NCBI GenBank assembly: GCA_023450615.1
Contig: JAEXGT010000055.1
Coordinates: forward strand, 1-35,068
Direction: 5' to 3'
Length of the DNA: 35,068 bases
From: Pseudomonadota bacterium
GTDB lineage: Bacteria; Pseudomonadota; Alphaproteobacteria; Rhizobiales; Beijerinckiaceae
In this document: piece by piece, positions 17,369 through 26,865 of the stretch
How the letters are laid out: every line of letters starts with the position of its first letter
Numbering within the stretch: position 1 is the stretch's first letter
Notes under the pieces: generated by a model
Databases searched by the model: none
The model's input: the letters and a program-made list of their open reading frames with translations, nothing else
What the model was told of the DNA's origin: nothing
Translations under genes and position numbers: made by a program

Positions 17369-17788
17369 TCAGTCGTCCCGATAAACCCGCTCGTTGCGCT
17401 CGTGACGCTCCTGGGCCTCCAGCGAGAGGGTCGCGATGGGGCGAGCCTCGAGGCGCTTGAGGGAAATCGGATCACCGGTTTCCTCGCAATAGCCGTAGGA
17501 GCCATCATCGATCCGGGCGAGTGCCGCATCGATCTTGGCGATCAGTTTGCGCTGGCGATCACGGGCGCGGAGTTCGATGGCGCGATCCGTTTCGGAAGAG
17601 GCGCGATCCGCCAGGTCAGGATGGTTCTCGTTCTCGCTCTGCAAGGTTGCGAGGGTTTCCTGAGCCTCTTTGAGAATATCGCTCTTCCAGCGAATAAGTT
17701 TACGCCGGAAGTACTCCCTCTGCCGTTCATTCATGAAGGGCTCGTCTTCTGTCGGACGATAACCCTCATCAATTACGATGTCTGTCAT
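17369..17788 (-). CDS. dksA: RNA polymerase-binding factor DksA
   Basis: A 139-residue DksA, which enters the secondary channel of RNA polymerase and works with ppGpp in the stringent response. The coiled-coil tip motif DxxDxA is present as Asp58-Leu-Ala-Asp61-Arg-Ala63. The body sequence LRARDRQRKLIAKIDAAL and YGYCEETGDPI are close to the E. coli protein. The zinc finger is degenerate: only Cys101 remains of the four expected cysteines; Thr104, Ser122 and Ala125 stand at the other places. Related Hyphomicrobiales DksA proteins show the same loss, as far as I recall, so this is a clade feature rather than damage. The gene stands alone between its terminator and the YcjF/YcjX-type unit. Confidence 0.92.
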   Translation of the reverse strand: MTDIVIDEGYRPTEDEPFMNERQREYFRRKLIRWKSDILKEAQETLATLQSENENHPDLADRASSETDRAIELRARDRQRKLIAKIDAALARIDDGSYGYCEETGDPISLKRLEARPIATLSLEAQERHERNERVYRDD

Positions 17789-17953
17789 GTGCGGCCGTTG
17801 TTCCCCAATGAACTGTGGCGCCCCTATATAGGGAAGCGGGTTTCACTACAACGCTCTTGAGTGTCACCGATTTGTCTAACAGCCGGTTCTATGACCGCCG
17901 AAATCCCTTAGTTTATAAGGAAAAGCCAGGGGGTGTACGATTTGCCGCACCAC

Positions 17954-18940
17954 TTAAGAGGCAGCGGCCTCCGCCCGGCTGACCAATTCGCCCGCCACAT
18001 CCCCGATTTTCGGCGGCTCCTCGCGGATGAAGGGGAGCGGACGGCAGACGGAGAGCGCGGCAAGCCCGAATCGGGCGGTCATGAGCCCGTTCAACACGCC
18101 CTCTCCCAGCTTCGCCGAGATCCGCGCCGCGAGCCCTAGCCCCAACACCTGCTGCATGAGGCTGTCGCCCACCGCCACGCCGCCGGTGACGGCAAGATGG
18201 TTCAGCGCCGCCTTGGCGAGGCGAAGAAAACCAAACAGCCCCGGCCTGCCGCCATAGATCCGCGAGAGGGTTCGCAGCAGCCGCACCGCGGCGAAGATGA
18301 CGAAGGCCACATCCACGATGGCGCGGGGACTGACCGCCGTCACGAGCGAAACCTGCTTGGCCGCCGCCGCGATGGCGCGTTTGGCCTGGGCATCGAGGGG
18401 AGCGAGCAGCTCGCGCTCGGCAATGGCCAAGCGATCGTCCGCATCGATGATCTCGTCCGTCAGGGCCTTGAGCCGGGCGCTGCCCTGAGCGGCGCTGCCT
18501 CGCATCGCGTAAAGGCCGATCAGATCGCCCACGATGCCCTTGGCCGCCTTGTGATCCTTCACGGCGAGAGCATCGATGGCGGCGTCACGCAGGCGCTCGA
18601 TCTTCTGCTCGCGCCAGATCCCGAGAAATTCGCGGCCGATGATGGCGAAGAAGGCGAGCGCCGCGATGACGGAGAGCGCAAGCGCCACCCAGCCCAGCCA
18701 GGGGGTGACCGCATAAAGATCGACGATCAGGTTTTCGAGAGCGAGGCCGAGGCCGAGAACCAGAAGGCCCGACAGGGCCGAAAGCAGAATCCCTACCCAA
18801 GGGGCGCGCCGCCGCTCGCCCATGGGCACGACCACGCCGTCCGCCGCCTCGATGGCATCGAAAGGCTCTTCGGTGACCTGAATGGCTCCGCCGGTCACGT
18901 TGGGATCGTCAAGGCGGAAGGCGCGAGGTTGGCGGCTCAT
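17954..18940 (-). CDS. YcjF-type DUF697 membrane protein
   Basis: A 328-residue protein matching the YcjF/TIGR01620 family (DUF697). After a polar N-terminus that includes RQPRAFRLDDPNV, two membrane spans (about residues 46-66 and 75-97) are followed by a helical region. The C-terminal DUF697 region contains GGRPGLFGFLRLAKAALNHL and GGVAVGDSLMQQVLGLGLAA. Its start overlaps the stop of the YcjX-type gene by four bases (18937-18940), so the two are translated together. The family is linked to envelope or heat stress in enterobacteria, but its biochemical role is not known. Confidence 0.88.
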   Translation of the reverse strand: MSRQPRAFRLDDPNVTGGAIQVTEEPFDAIEAADGVVVPMGERRRAPWVGILLSALSGLLVLGLGLALENLIVDLYAVTPWLGWVALALSVIAALAFFAIIGREFLGIWREQKIERLRDAAIDALAVKDHKAAKGIVGDLIGLYAMRGSAAQGSARLKALTDEIIDADDRLAIAERELLAPLDAQAKRAIAAAAKQVSLVTAVSPRAIVDVAFVIFAAVRLLRTLSRIYGGRPGLFGFLRLAKAALNHLAVTGGVAVGDSLMQQVLGLGLAARISAKLGEGVLNGLMTARFGLAALSVCRPLPFIREEPPKIGDVAGELVSRAEAAAS

Positions 18941-20385
18941 GCGAAACGGTCCCCCAGCAGGAATTCAAGGGCGCGGTCGAGGCGGATATGGGGCATCTTC
19001 GCCATGCGTCCCGCCGCATCGACGGGAAGCCGGGGCGGCCTGAAGCGCGGGAAGCGGAAGGAGCCGGGCTCGATGGCGCCCTGGAAAATGGTTTCCGCGT
19101 TCTCGGGCAACTCGCCCGGAAAGATCGCGGCCTCCGTCTCTCCGTCAAAAATTTCGCCACCCACCCGCTCGCCCGCCTCCGGCACGCCGGCCACGGCGCG
19201 CAGGGTCTCGCGGCCTTCGCGGATAGTGGTTTCCCGCGTGGCGCGCATGGAGGCGAGCGCCACGGTGCCGACCCGCGCGCCCGCGGCTTCCGTGCGGCGC
19301 GAGGCGCGATTCACGAGCAGGCGAAGGACCGCATCGAGCCGGTCATGATCGGTATGGTGGATGTGGTCGGCCTTGGTCGCCGCGAACAGCACCCGGTCGG
19401 CACGGGGCGAGAACAGGCGGGAGAACAGCGTGTTGCGGCCCGTCCGGAACGCCATGAGCACCTGATCAAGCGCCTCCTCCAGCTCAGCCAAGGCGGCAGG
19501 CCCCGCATCGATGGCGGCAAGCACGTCCACCAGCACGATCTGCCGGTCGATGCGCTGGAAATGATCACGGAAAAACGGCCTGACGACATGCGTCTTATAG
19601 GCCTCGAAGCGCCGCTCCATGAGGGCGGCGAAGCTGCCCGGCGCAATCGCCTGATCTCTCGGCAGGTCGAGCGGCGCGAAGGTGAGCGCCGGAGAACCCG
19701 CGAGATCGCCGGGCATCAGGAAGCGCCCCGGAGGCGTCGTGGCGACGGCCTCGGCTCCCGCGCGCAGGGCCGTCAGGTATTCCTTGAAGGCTTCGCTCGC
19801 TTTTGCGGCCAGCATCTCATCGGCGGAGCCTGCGGGATCGAGGTTCTTGAGCACCTCGTGCCAAGCCCCTGCAACGGCGGCCCGGTCGCGCTTGCGGCTG
19901 GACTCGACGGTCTGGCGGGACCACTCGGCATAGCTCACATCGAGAAGGGCCAGATCAAGCAGCCATTCTCCAGGGTAATCCACGATGTCGAGGGCGAGCG
20001 AGGCAGGGCCCGAGCGCCATCCGGCCTTTCGCTCATACTCGACATCAACCCGCAGCTCGCTGATCCGGCTCGTGGATTGCGGCCAGCGGCGATCTTCCGT
20101 GAGGGCAGCCATATGCTCCTCGAAAGGAAAGCGCGGCACCGCATCGTCGGGCTGGGGCGTGAGATGGGCGCGCCGGATGCGTCCTTCGGCGGAAGCGCGG
20201 AATGCGGGAAGATTCGTGCCGCGCGTCAGGTGATGAACCAGCGCGGTCGTGAACACGGTCTTGCCGGAGCGGGCGAGACCCGTAACGCCGAGACGGATGG
20301 ACGGTTGGACGAGCTGGCCGGAGGCCTCCCACAGCGATTGCGCAGCAGACCCCGCGCGGGAGGCCAGATCGGTAATGACGGACAC
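18937..20385 (-). CDS. YcjX-family P-loop NTPase
   Basis: A 482-residue member of the YcjX (DUF463) family of GTPase-like stress proteins. Walker A is GLARSGKT at residues 36-43 in RLGVTGLARSGKTVFTTALV. Other family marks are LDIVDYPGEWLLDLALL (the D-x2-G-type switch), WSRQTVESSRKRDRA, RPFFRDHFQRIDRQIVLVDV and VLFAATKADHIH, the last in the place of the guanine-specifying NKxD motif. It is the first gene of the two-gene unit with the YcjF-type partner; co-occurrence of the two is the rule in proteobacteria. The start is supported by the conserved N-terminal helix. Complete, with no anomalies. Confidence 0.9.
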   Translation of the reverse strand: MSVITDLASRAGSAAQSLWEASGQLVQPSIRLGVTGLARSGKTVFTTALVHHLTRGTNLPAFRASAEGRIRRAHLTPQPDDAVPRFPFEEHMAALTEDRRWPQSTSRISELRVDVEYERKAGWRSGPASLALDIVDYPGEWLLDLALLDVSYAEWSRQTVESSRKRDRAAVAGAWHEVLKNLDPAGSADEMLAAKASEAFKEYLTALRAGAEAVATTPPGRFLMPGDLAGSPALTFAPLDLPRDQAIAPGSFAALMERRFEAYKTHVVRPFFRDHFQRIDRQIVLVDVLAAIDAGPAALAELEEALDQVLMAFRTGRNTLFSRLFSPRADRVLFAATKADHIHHTDHDRLDAVLRLLVNRASRRTEAAGARVGTVALASMRATRETTIREGRETLRAVAGVPEAGERVGGEIFDGETEAAIFPGELPENAETIFQGAIEPGSFRFPRFRPPRLPVDAAGRMAKMPHIRLDRALEFLLGDRFA

Positions 20386-20453
20386 GCAAATAAACCTATT
20401 CTCTCAAGCCAAGCTGAAAGGTGGGGCTTGAAGTCCTGTCGCGCAAGGCGGCT

Positions 20454-21470
20454 CTACCGTTCCTGGGGCTGCCCGGCCCTGGCGCTCGCTTCCAGCTTTG
20501 CGGTGGCGCGCGCGATGGCGGCCTGGACGAGATCGGGGCTCGCGCGCAACATCCCAAGCTCGAAGCCCGACATGGCGAGCATGATATGGGCGAGGTTCGG
20601 CAGCGGCCTGCCCTCCGCCGTGAAGAGCTTTAGGTCGTCGTTGGGGCCGATCCCGAGGCCCTGAACCATGCGGCTCGCATAATTGCGGAGGCGCTGCTCA
20701 TCGGGAGCACAGGCGGAGGCGGTTTGGGGCTTGGGCGCTGCGGAAGCGGTTGTTGCGGGCTCGCGCTTCGGCTTCGTCCGTTGAGCGACGAGGGGCTGGG
20801 GACGCGCGGCGGGCTTCGGCTTCTCGCCCATGCCTTCGGCGATGCTCGGCACGCGATATTGCGGGGTCTTCGGCGTCATGGGAATGACCAGCGACACCCG
20901 GCCCTGCTTGCCGCCGGGTCCGCTCTTGGCCGTATAGCGCACGGCGCCCCCCTTCCCATTGCGGCGGGAGGCGAGGTATTGCGCGCGCACCGTACCGCCT
21001 ATCCCACGGACGGCCAGCACCGCCATGCCGCCGAGGCCGGTGGCGATGTTGCACTCGGCTGGAGCCCAACGCCGAACGATATCGAGGGCGGATTTGCGGT
21101 TGTAGTCCAGATAATAGCGCTTCAGCAGCAGGGCCGCCGCATCGGCGCCATGCTCGGCGGAGGCGAAGCCCACATGGCCCTCGCCATCGGTGGCGAGCTC
21201 GCCGTTCCAGCGGGCGCTCTTGATGCACCAGTAATTGTTGAGTTTCACGCAGCGGGTCACGAAGGGGCGCTCCGCCTTGAACAAAGCCGCCAGCGCAATC
21301 GTCGTCTTCGGCTCCAGGGCGTCGATGGCCTCCGAACGCCAGTTGGTGACCTCGCGGTTCTGAGGCTCGTAGCGCACCTGCGAGGCCTGTGGCGAAGCCG
21401 TCAGATCGGCTGCGCCGGGGAGCAAGGCGTGTCCGGCAAAGCCAAGCGCAAGAAGCGTCTCGATCAGCAT
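20454..21470 (-). CDS. Exported protein with lysozyme-like/P5-like traits, function unknown
   Basis: A 338-residue protein with a signal-like N-terminus (MLIETLLALGFAGHALLPGA). The middle part contains NNYWCIKSARWNGE, then GHVGFASAEHGADAAALLLKRYYLDY and SALDIVRRWAPAEC. The succession of a short Asn/Trp-rich motif, Phe-Ala-Ser-x-Glu-x-Gly and Ile-x-x-Arg-Trp-Ala-Pro is reminiscent of phage structural protein P5/lysozyme-like proteins; I regard this as a hint only. The C-terminal third is Lys/Pro/Ala-rich and then helical (NYASRMVQGLGIGPNDDLKLF). It lies just upstream of the YcjX-type gene in the same direction with a 68-base gap, so co-transcription is possible. Confidence 0.75.
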   Translation of the reverse strand: MLIETLLALGFAGHALLPGAADLTASPQASQVRYEPQNREVTNWRSEAIDALEPKTTIALAALFKAERPFVTRCVKLNNYWCIKSARWNGELATDGEGHVGFASAEHGADAAALLLKRYYLDYNRKSALDIVRRWAPAECNIATGLGGMAVLAVRGIGGTVRAQYLASRRNGKGGAVRYTAKSGPGGKQGRVSLVIPMTPKTPQYRVPSIAEGMGEKPKPAARPQPLVAQRTKPKREPATTASAAPKPQTASACAPDEQRLRNYASRMVQGLGIGPNDDLKLFTAEGRPLPNLAHIMLAMSGFELGMLRASPDLVQAAIARATAKLEASARAGQPQER

Positions 21471-21618
21471 GTGGATTTCAGTCCCCGCGAGCCCGCGAAA
21501 TTGTCGAGGTCATTTCAGGAGAAACGATGGCGGCGCCGATATGTTCATGCCTGATGCCCGGTCTTGACCGTTCTCCCCAGTCACCCCACGAATAACGGCC
21601 TCTTTCGCGTGAGTCCTC

Positions 21619-22149
21619 ATGAGCGCCGATATCCTGATCCGATGCCTGGAACCCTCCGACGCCCAAGCCTACCGCGACCTGCGGCTGGAGGCTCTCGCCA
21701 CGAGCCCGGAGGCCTTCGGCTCAAGCTACGAGGAGGAGGCTCCGCTTTCCCTCGACACGATCCGCTCTCGTATTCCTACCTCGGGCCCCAATTCGATCTT
21801 CGGCGCTTTTGCGGGAGAACGGCTCGTCGGCATGGCGGGATTCGTCATGTATGAGCGGAAGAAAGCCTCTCACAAGGGGCTGATGTGGGGCGTCTACGTA
21901 CAGACCGAGTGGCGCGGTCACGGCCTGGGACGGCGGCTGGTCCAGCGCGTGATCGAGCAGGCGTCGCGGCATGTGATCGTGCTCGAAGCAGCGGTCGGCC
22001 TCGCCAATACGAGCGCACGGCGCACGTATCACGCCCTCGGCTTCAAGCCTTACGGAATCGAGCGCAAGGCGATCCGCGTCGGCGATGTGTTCTATGACGA
22101 GGAATTGCTGTTCATGGACTTTGCAGAGTCCGGCATACCGGGCCCTTAG
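21619..22149 (+). CDS. GNAT-family N-acetyltransferase
   Basis: A 176-residue GNAT acetyltransferase using acetyl-CoA. The fold elements are in order: ILIRCLEPSDAQAYRDLRLEA at the N-terminus, FAGERLVGMAGFVMY, the acetyl-CoA-binding motif A with VQTEWRGHGLGRRLVQRVIE (R-G-x-G-x-G), and ANTSARRTYHALGFKPYG in the C-terminal lobe. The acceptor substrate cannot be told from sequence; the closest group is the RimI/phosphinothricin-like small-molecule or protein acetylases. It converges on the SixA-type gene, overlapping it by four bases at the 3' ends (22146-22149). Confidence 0.88.
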   Translation: MSADILIRCLEPSDAQAYRDLRLEALATSPEAFGSSYEEEAPLSLDTIRSRIPTSGPNSIFGAFAGERLVGMAGFVMYERKKASHKGLMWGVYVQTEWRGHGLGRRLVQRVIEQASRHVIVLEAAVGLANTSARRTYHALGFKPYGIERKAIRVGDVFYDEELLFMDFAESGIPGP

Positions 22150-22669
22150 TCGTCCTCGCCCGCGCCGATGGATTTGGGCGTCGCGAAGCGTTCGAGCCGA
22201 CCGGACTTGCGCGTCACCTCGGCCCATGTCTCGACGGAGAAGTCGATGACGGCGAGCCCGGCGGTCGGGTACTTGCTGCCGAGCCGCAGAATGCCCTCCA
22301 TGTCGCCCTCGCCGATGAGGAAGCTCGCAAGGTCCTCGAAACCGGGATTGTGCCCAATCATCATCAGCGTGCGCACTTCGGGCTCCACCTCCTGAAGCAC
22401 GGTGAGAAGCCGCGCGAAGGGAGCCTCGTAAATGCGCCCGTCGTGACGGCTTGGTACCTCGCCGATGATGGGATGCACGATCTCCCAGGTTTCCTGGGTG
22501 CGGCGCGCGGGCGAAACCAGCGCGAGATCGGGCGCCAGGAACTCGCTCTTGATGTAGTTGCCCATCGTGGCCGAGGCCACCTGCCCCCGTGGGGCCAGAG
22601 GCCGGTCGAGATCAAGCATGCCCGGCGGCCAAGCGGCCTTGGCATGACGAAGAAGAAGCAGACGAAGCA

Positions 22670-22670
<1 letters not shown>
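22146..22670 (-). CDS. SixA-type histidine phosphatase
   Basis: A 174-residue histidine-phosphatase-superfamily protein of the SixA type. The catalytic Arg-His pair is in LLLRHAKAAWPPG near the N-terminus; LDRPLAPRGQ, SPARRTQETWEIV and MMIGHNPGFEDLASFL (second His) follow in the usual order. SixA of E. coli dephosphorylates phospho-histidine in relay proteins. The start overlaps the stop of the MoxR gene by one base (TGATG), so both are translated from one message. Substrate is unknown. Confidence 0.88.
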
Positions 22671-23536
<866 letters not shown>

Positions 23537-23620
23537 GATCGAAGCCTATGCCGTCTCGTCACCTTTCGGCAATCGCTCTCATCATGTAAGCCCATAACAA
23601 ACTAGGGAGGATAAAAGCCA

Positions 23621-24910
23621 ATGGCCGGCAATCGTTATCACAAAGACCGCATCGGAAATCACAAGCTGAAGCCCGAAACCCTCATGCTGGGATACGGCTA
23701 CGATCCGACCCTGTCGGAAGGCGCGGTGAAGCCGCCGGTCTTCCTGACCTCGACCTTCGTGTTCAACAGCGCCGAGCACGGCAAGGAATTCTTCGATTAC
23801 GTGTCCGGCCGCAAGGAGCCGCCCAAGGGCGAAGCCGCGGGCCTCGTCTATTCCCGCTTCAATCACCCCAACTCCGAGATCGTCGAGGACCGCCTCGCCA
23901 TCTTCGAGGAGGCGGAAGCGGGCCTTCTCTTCTCCTCGGGCATGTCGGCGATCGCCACCACGATCCTGGCCTACGCCCGCCCTGGCGACGTGATCCTGCA
24001 TTCGCAGCCGCTCTATGGCGGCACGGAGACCCTGATCGCCAAGACGCTCGCCAATTTCGGCATCCAGGCCGTGGGCTTCGGCGACGGCGTCGACGGAGCA
24101 AGCATCCGCGCCGCGGCCAAGGAAGCACAGGCCAAGGGCCGGGTTTCGGTCGTGTTGATCGAGTCCCCGTCGAACCCGCTCAACACCCTCGTGGACGTGG
24201 CCCTCATCCGGACCATCGCCGAAGAGATCGCACAGGCCCAGGGCGGCCAGCGCCCGGTCATCGTCTGCGACAACACCCTGCTCGGCCCGCTCTTCCAGAA
24301 GCCGCTCAAGCACGGCGCCGACATTTCCGTCTATTCGCTGACGAAATATGTCGGCGGCCATTCGGACCTGATCGCCGGCGCGGCACTCGGCTCCAAGGAG
24401 CACATGAAGACCGTGCGCCTGCTGCGCTCGGCCATCGGCACCCAGCTCGATCCGCATTCCTGCTGGATGCTCGGCCGTTCGCTGGAAACCCTGGCGCTTC
24501 GCATGTCGGCGGCGAACCGCAATGCGGAGATCGTGGCCAAGTTCCTGAACGAGCATCCGAGCGTCGTGAAGGTCCACCACCTCGATTACCTGCCGGAAGG
24601 CTCGCGCGCCTACGAAGTCTATAAGGCGCAGAGCGATGCTCCCGGCTCCACCTTCTCCTTCGACGTGAAGGGCAGCGAGCCCGAGGCGTTCAAGGTTCTG
24701 AATGCGCTCCAGGTGTTCAAGCTGGCGGTGAGCCTGGGCGGCACGGAGTCGCTTATCTCGCACCCGGCCTCCACCACCCATTCCGGCGTGCCGAAGGAAA
24801 CCCGCGACCGCCTCGGCGTTTCGGACGCCACGATCCGCGTCTCCATCGGCATCGAGCACCCGGACGACCTTGTGGCCGATTTGTCGCAGGCCCTCGCGAC
24901 GCTGGGCTGA
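23621..24910 (+). CDS. Cystathionine gamma-synthase-family PLP enzyme
   Basis: A 429-residue enzyme of the Cys/Met-metabolism PLP family. The PLP lysine is Lys242 in VYSLTKYVGGHSD; other marks are LVYSRFNHPNSEIVEDRLA, LLFSSGMSAIATT, HSQPLYGGTET, CDNTLLGPLFQKPL and the C-terminal VSLGGTESLISHPASTTHS. The N-terminus (NRIGNHKLKPETLMLGYGYDP-like) and an insert near residues 55-70 (SGRKEPPKGEA) place it in a branch often called 'cystathionine gamma-synthase family'. Whether it is a synthase, a gamma-lyase or an O-acetylhomoserine sulfhydrylase cannot be read from sequence. Start supported by AGGGAGG at about 23602-23609. It diverges from the MoxR gene; I saw no SAM riboswitch in the 84-base gap. 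Confidence 0.88.
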   Translation: MAGNRYHKDRIGNHKLKPETLMLGYGYDPTLSEGAVKPPVFLTSTFVFNSAEHGKEFFDYVSGRKEPPKGEAAGLVYSRFNHPNSEIVEDRLAIFEEAEAGLLFSSGMSAIATTILAYARPGDVILHSQPLYGGTETLIAKTLANFGIQAVGFGDGVDGASIRAAAKEAQAKGRVSVVLIESPSNPLNTLVDVALIRTIAEEIAQAQGGQRPVIVCDNTLLGPLFQKPLKHGADISVYSLTKYVGGHSDLIAGAALGSKEHMKTVRLLRSAIGTQLDPHSCWMLGRSLETLALRMSAANRNAEIVAKFLNEHPSVVKVHHLDYLPEGSRAYEVYKAQSDAPGSTFSFDVKGSEPEAFKVLNALQVFKLAVSLGGTESLISHPASTTHSGVPKETRDRLGVSDATIRVSIGIEHPDDLVADLSQALATLG

Positions 24911-24920
24911 TATTCGGCAG

Positions 24921-24960
24921 GCGTCATCCCGGGGCTTCACGGCGTAACCCGGGATGACGC
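24921..24960. repeat. REP-like palindrome (copy 1)
   Basis: GCGTCATCCCGGG (24921-24933) and CCCGGGATGACGC (24948-24960) form a perfect 13-bp stem with a 14-base loop, 10 bases after the PLP-enzyme stop. It shares the GTCATCCC/GGGATGAC arms with copy 2 at 29549. It may end transcription or stabilise mRNA. Confidence 0.65.
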
Positions 24961-25070
24961 ATAGCCCGCGCGACACCTGCAAGCCATGCCTCGTCTTCAG
25001 AGCGTGAGCGGAATTTGTCCTTGCGCTCCCCTTCCGCGTAGAACCACAATACGCCGAACGGAAAGTCCTT

Positions 25071-26861
25071 ATGTCCGCCTCCATTGACCTGCACGCGTAT
25101 CAGGAACCGATCCTTTTTCTGGCAACGGCAGGCGTCGTCGTCCCGCTCTTTCACAGGCTGAAGATCAGTCCGGTTCTCGGCTTTCTGGCCGCCGGCGCAT
25201 TGCTTGGCCCTTACGGCCTCGGCCGCCTGATCCCGGATCATCCCTGGCTCGACTGGCTGACCTTCACGAATCCCGAAGGCACATCTCGGCTCGCTGAATT
25301 CGGCGTGGTCTTCCTGCTCTTCACCATCGGCATCGAGCTGTCATGGCAGCGCCTGCGCGTGCTGCGCCGTCAAGTCTTCGGCTTCGGTACGCTGCAGGTC
25401 GTGCTCTGCGCCTTGGCCCTCGGCCTCTTTGCCTACAAGACCGTGGATTCCATCGCCGCCGCCGCGCTCATCGGCATCGCGCTGGCTCTCTCTTCCACGG
25501 CCATCGCCCTGCCCGTGCTGGCGGAGCAGAAGCGCCTCAATTCCGCAGCCGGACGCGCGAGCTTTTCCGCCCTGCTCTTTCAGGATCTCGCGGTGGCGCC
25601 GATCCTGTTCACCATCGCCGCCCTCGACACGCGCCAGCCGGAAGTGAGCATGCTCTCCTTCGGGATCGCCCTGGGTCAGGCAGCCGTGGCGCTGGCGATC
25701 ATCGTCGGGCTCGGGCGCCTCGTGCTCAGGCCCTTCTTCCAGATGGTCTCAGCCACGAAAAGCCCTGAAATGTTCATGGCGGCCTGCCTGCTCGTGGTGA
25801 TCCTGACGAGCCTGATCGCCGCCGCCAGCGGCCTTTCCATGGCTCTCGGCGCCTTCATTGCCGGCATTCTTCTCTCCGAGACGGAATATCGCCGGGCCAT
25901 CGACACGACGATCCAGCCGTTCAAGGGATTGCTGCTCGGGGTGTTCTTCGTGTCGGTGGGCATGAGCCTCGACGTGGTGCGCTTCCTCGAAGCACCGGTA
26001 ACAATCCTGGCGGTCGCGACCTTCCTCATCGCCATCAAGAGCGTGATCATCTTCTGGCTGAGCCGCCCCTTTGGCCTCAAAGCGCCGGAGGCCGCGGAAG
26101 CGAGCCTGCTGCTGGGACCGGGCGGCGAGTTCGCCCTCGTCATCATCGGCGCTGCCATAGCGGCGGGGATCGTGCCTTATGAGGTCGGCAAGAACCTATT
26201 GCTCGTGACGACGCTTACCATGGTGGCGATCCCCTTCCTCGCCCGCCTTGGGCGGCGCCTGGGCCGCTCTCTCGAACAGCAGCGCCCCACGGACCCCGAG
26301 CTTGCCGTTCCGCCGCCTCCCGAGGAGATGGGCCGCGTCATCATTGCCGGCTATGGCCGCGTGGGCCAGCTCATCGGCGACATGCTCCATCGCCACAATG
26401 TGCCTTTTCTCGCCATCGACATGGACCCGGCCCGCGTGGCCGAGGCGCGCAGAGCCGGCAAGCCGGTTTATTTCGGCGACGGCTCTCATCCGGCTTTCCT
26501 GCACTCCTGCGGCGTCGAGCAGGCACGCGCCCTCGTCATCACTCTCGATACGCCGAGCGCCATCGAAGCCGTAGTGTCGGCGGCGCGGCAGGAGCGGCCA
26601 GACCTCACCATCGTATCTCGCGCCCGCGACGCCAAGCACGCGACGCGGCTCTACGAGCTCGGCGTCGACGATGCGGTGCCGGAAACCATCGAGGCGTCGC
26701 TGCAACTGAGCGAAGCCGTGCTCGCCGATATCGGCGTGCCCATGGGCCTCGTCATCGCCTCGATCCATGAGCGGCGAGACGAGTTCCGCGCGATCCTGCG
26801 GAACAACAACAAGAAGCCGGAGCGCACCGAATTCCGAGCCCGGCGGACAGTGGGGAAGTAA
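25071..26861 (+). CDS. Kef-type monovalent cation:proton antiporter (CPA2) with RCK_N domain
   Basis: A 596-residue inner-membrane transporter of the CPA2 family, expected to exchange K+ (or Na+) for H+. Residues 1 to about 400 form 12 or 13 spans, with the family motifs SPVLGFLAAGALLGPYGLG, LFTIGIELSWQRLRVLRRQV, ALALSSTAIALPVLAEQKRLN, ALLFQDLAVAPILF and GAFIAGILLSETEYR. The RCK_N/TrkA-N domain (about residues 421-540) has the nucleotide-binding IIAGYGRVGQLIGDMLHRHN and a conserved acidic residue in AIDMDPARV. E. coli KefB/KefC are gated by glutathione adducts; whether that applies here is not known. Just 4 bases separate its stop from the next start, so the CoxE-like gene is in the same unit. 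Confidence 0.9.
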   Translation: MSASIDLHAYQEPILFLATAGVVVPLFHRLKISPVLGFLAAGALLGPYGLGRLIPDHPWLDWLTFTNPEGTSRLAEFGVVFLLFTIGIELSWQRLRVLRRQVFGFGTLQVVLCALALGLFAYKTVDSIAAAALIGIALALSSTAIALPVLAEQKRLNSAAGRASFSALLFQDLAVAPILFTIAALDTRQPEVSMLSFGIALGQAAVALAIIVGLGRLVLRPFFQMVSATKSPEMFMAACLLVVILTSLIAAASGLSMALGAFIAGILLSETEYRRAIDTTIQPFKGLLLGVFFVSVGMSLDVVRFLEAPVTILAVATFLIAIKSVIIFWLSRPFGLKAPEAAEASLLLGPGGEFALVIIGAAIAAGIVPYEVGKNLLLVTTLTMVAIPFLARLGRRLGRSLEQQRPTDPELAVPPPPEEMGRVIIAGYGRVGQLIGDMLHRHNVPFLAIDMDPARVAEARRAGKPVYFGDGSHPAFLHSCGVEQARALVITLDTPSAIEAVVSAARQERPDLTIVSRARDAKHATRLYELGVDDAVPETIEASLQLSEAVLADIGVPMGLVIASIHERRDEFRAILRNNNKKPERTEFRARRTVGK

Positions 26862-26865
26862 CGCC

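Noticed and set aside
16087..17529. 480-codon minus-strand ORF across the FliO-like gene
   Set aside because: Low-complexity Arg/Gly-rich shadow that crosses a strong terminator and runs into dksA.
18988..20664. 558-codon plus-strand ORF opposite the YcjX-type gene
   Set aside because: Shadow; the minus strand has the P-loop and operon overlaps.
23537..23620. SAM riboswitch before the Cys/Met-metabolism gene
   Set aside because: The 84-base gap lacks the SAM-II core and pairing; only an ordinary ribosome-binding site is seen.
23582..25084. 500-codon minus-strand ORF opposite the PLP-enzyme gene
   Set aside because: Shadow; the plus frame carries the PLP lysine and family motifs.
26767..26865. 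33-codon upstream extension of the CoxE-like VWA frame
   Set aside because: It overlaps the antiporter's C-terminus and lacks family similarity; ATG 26866 gives the usual N-terminus.
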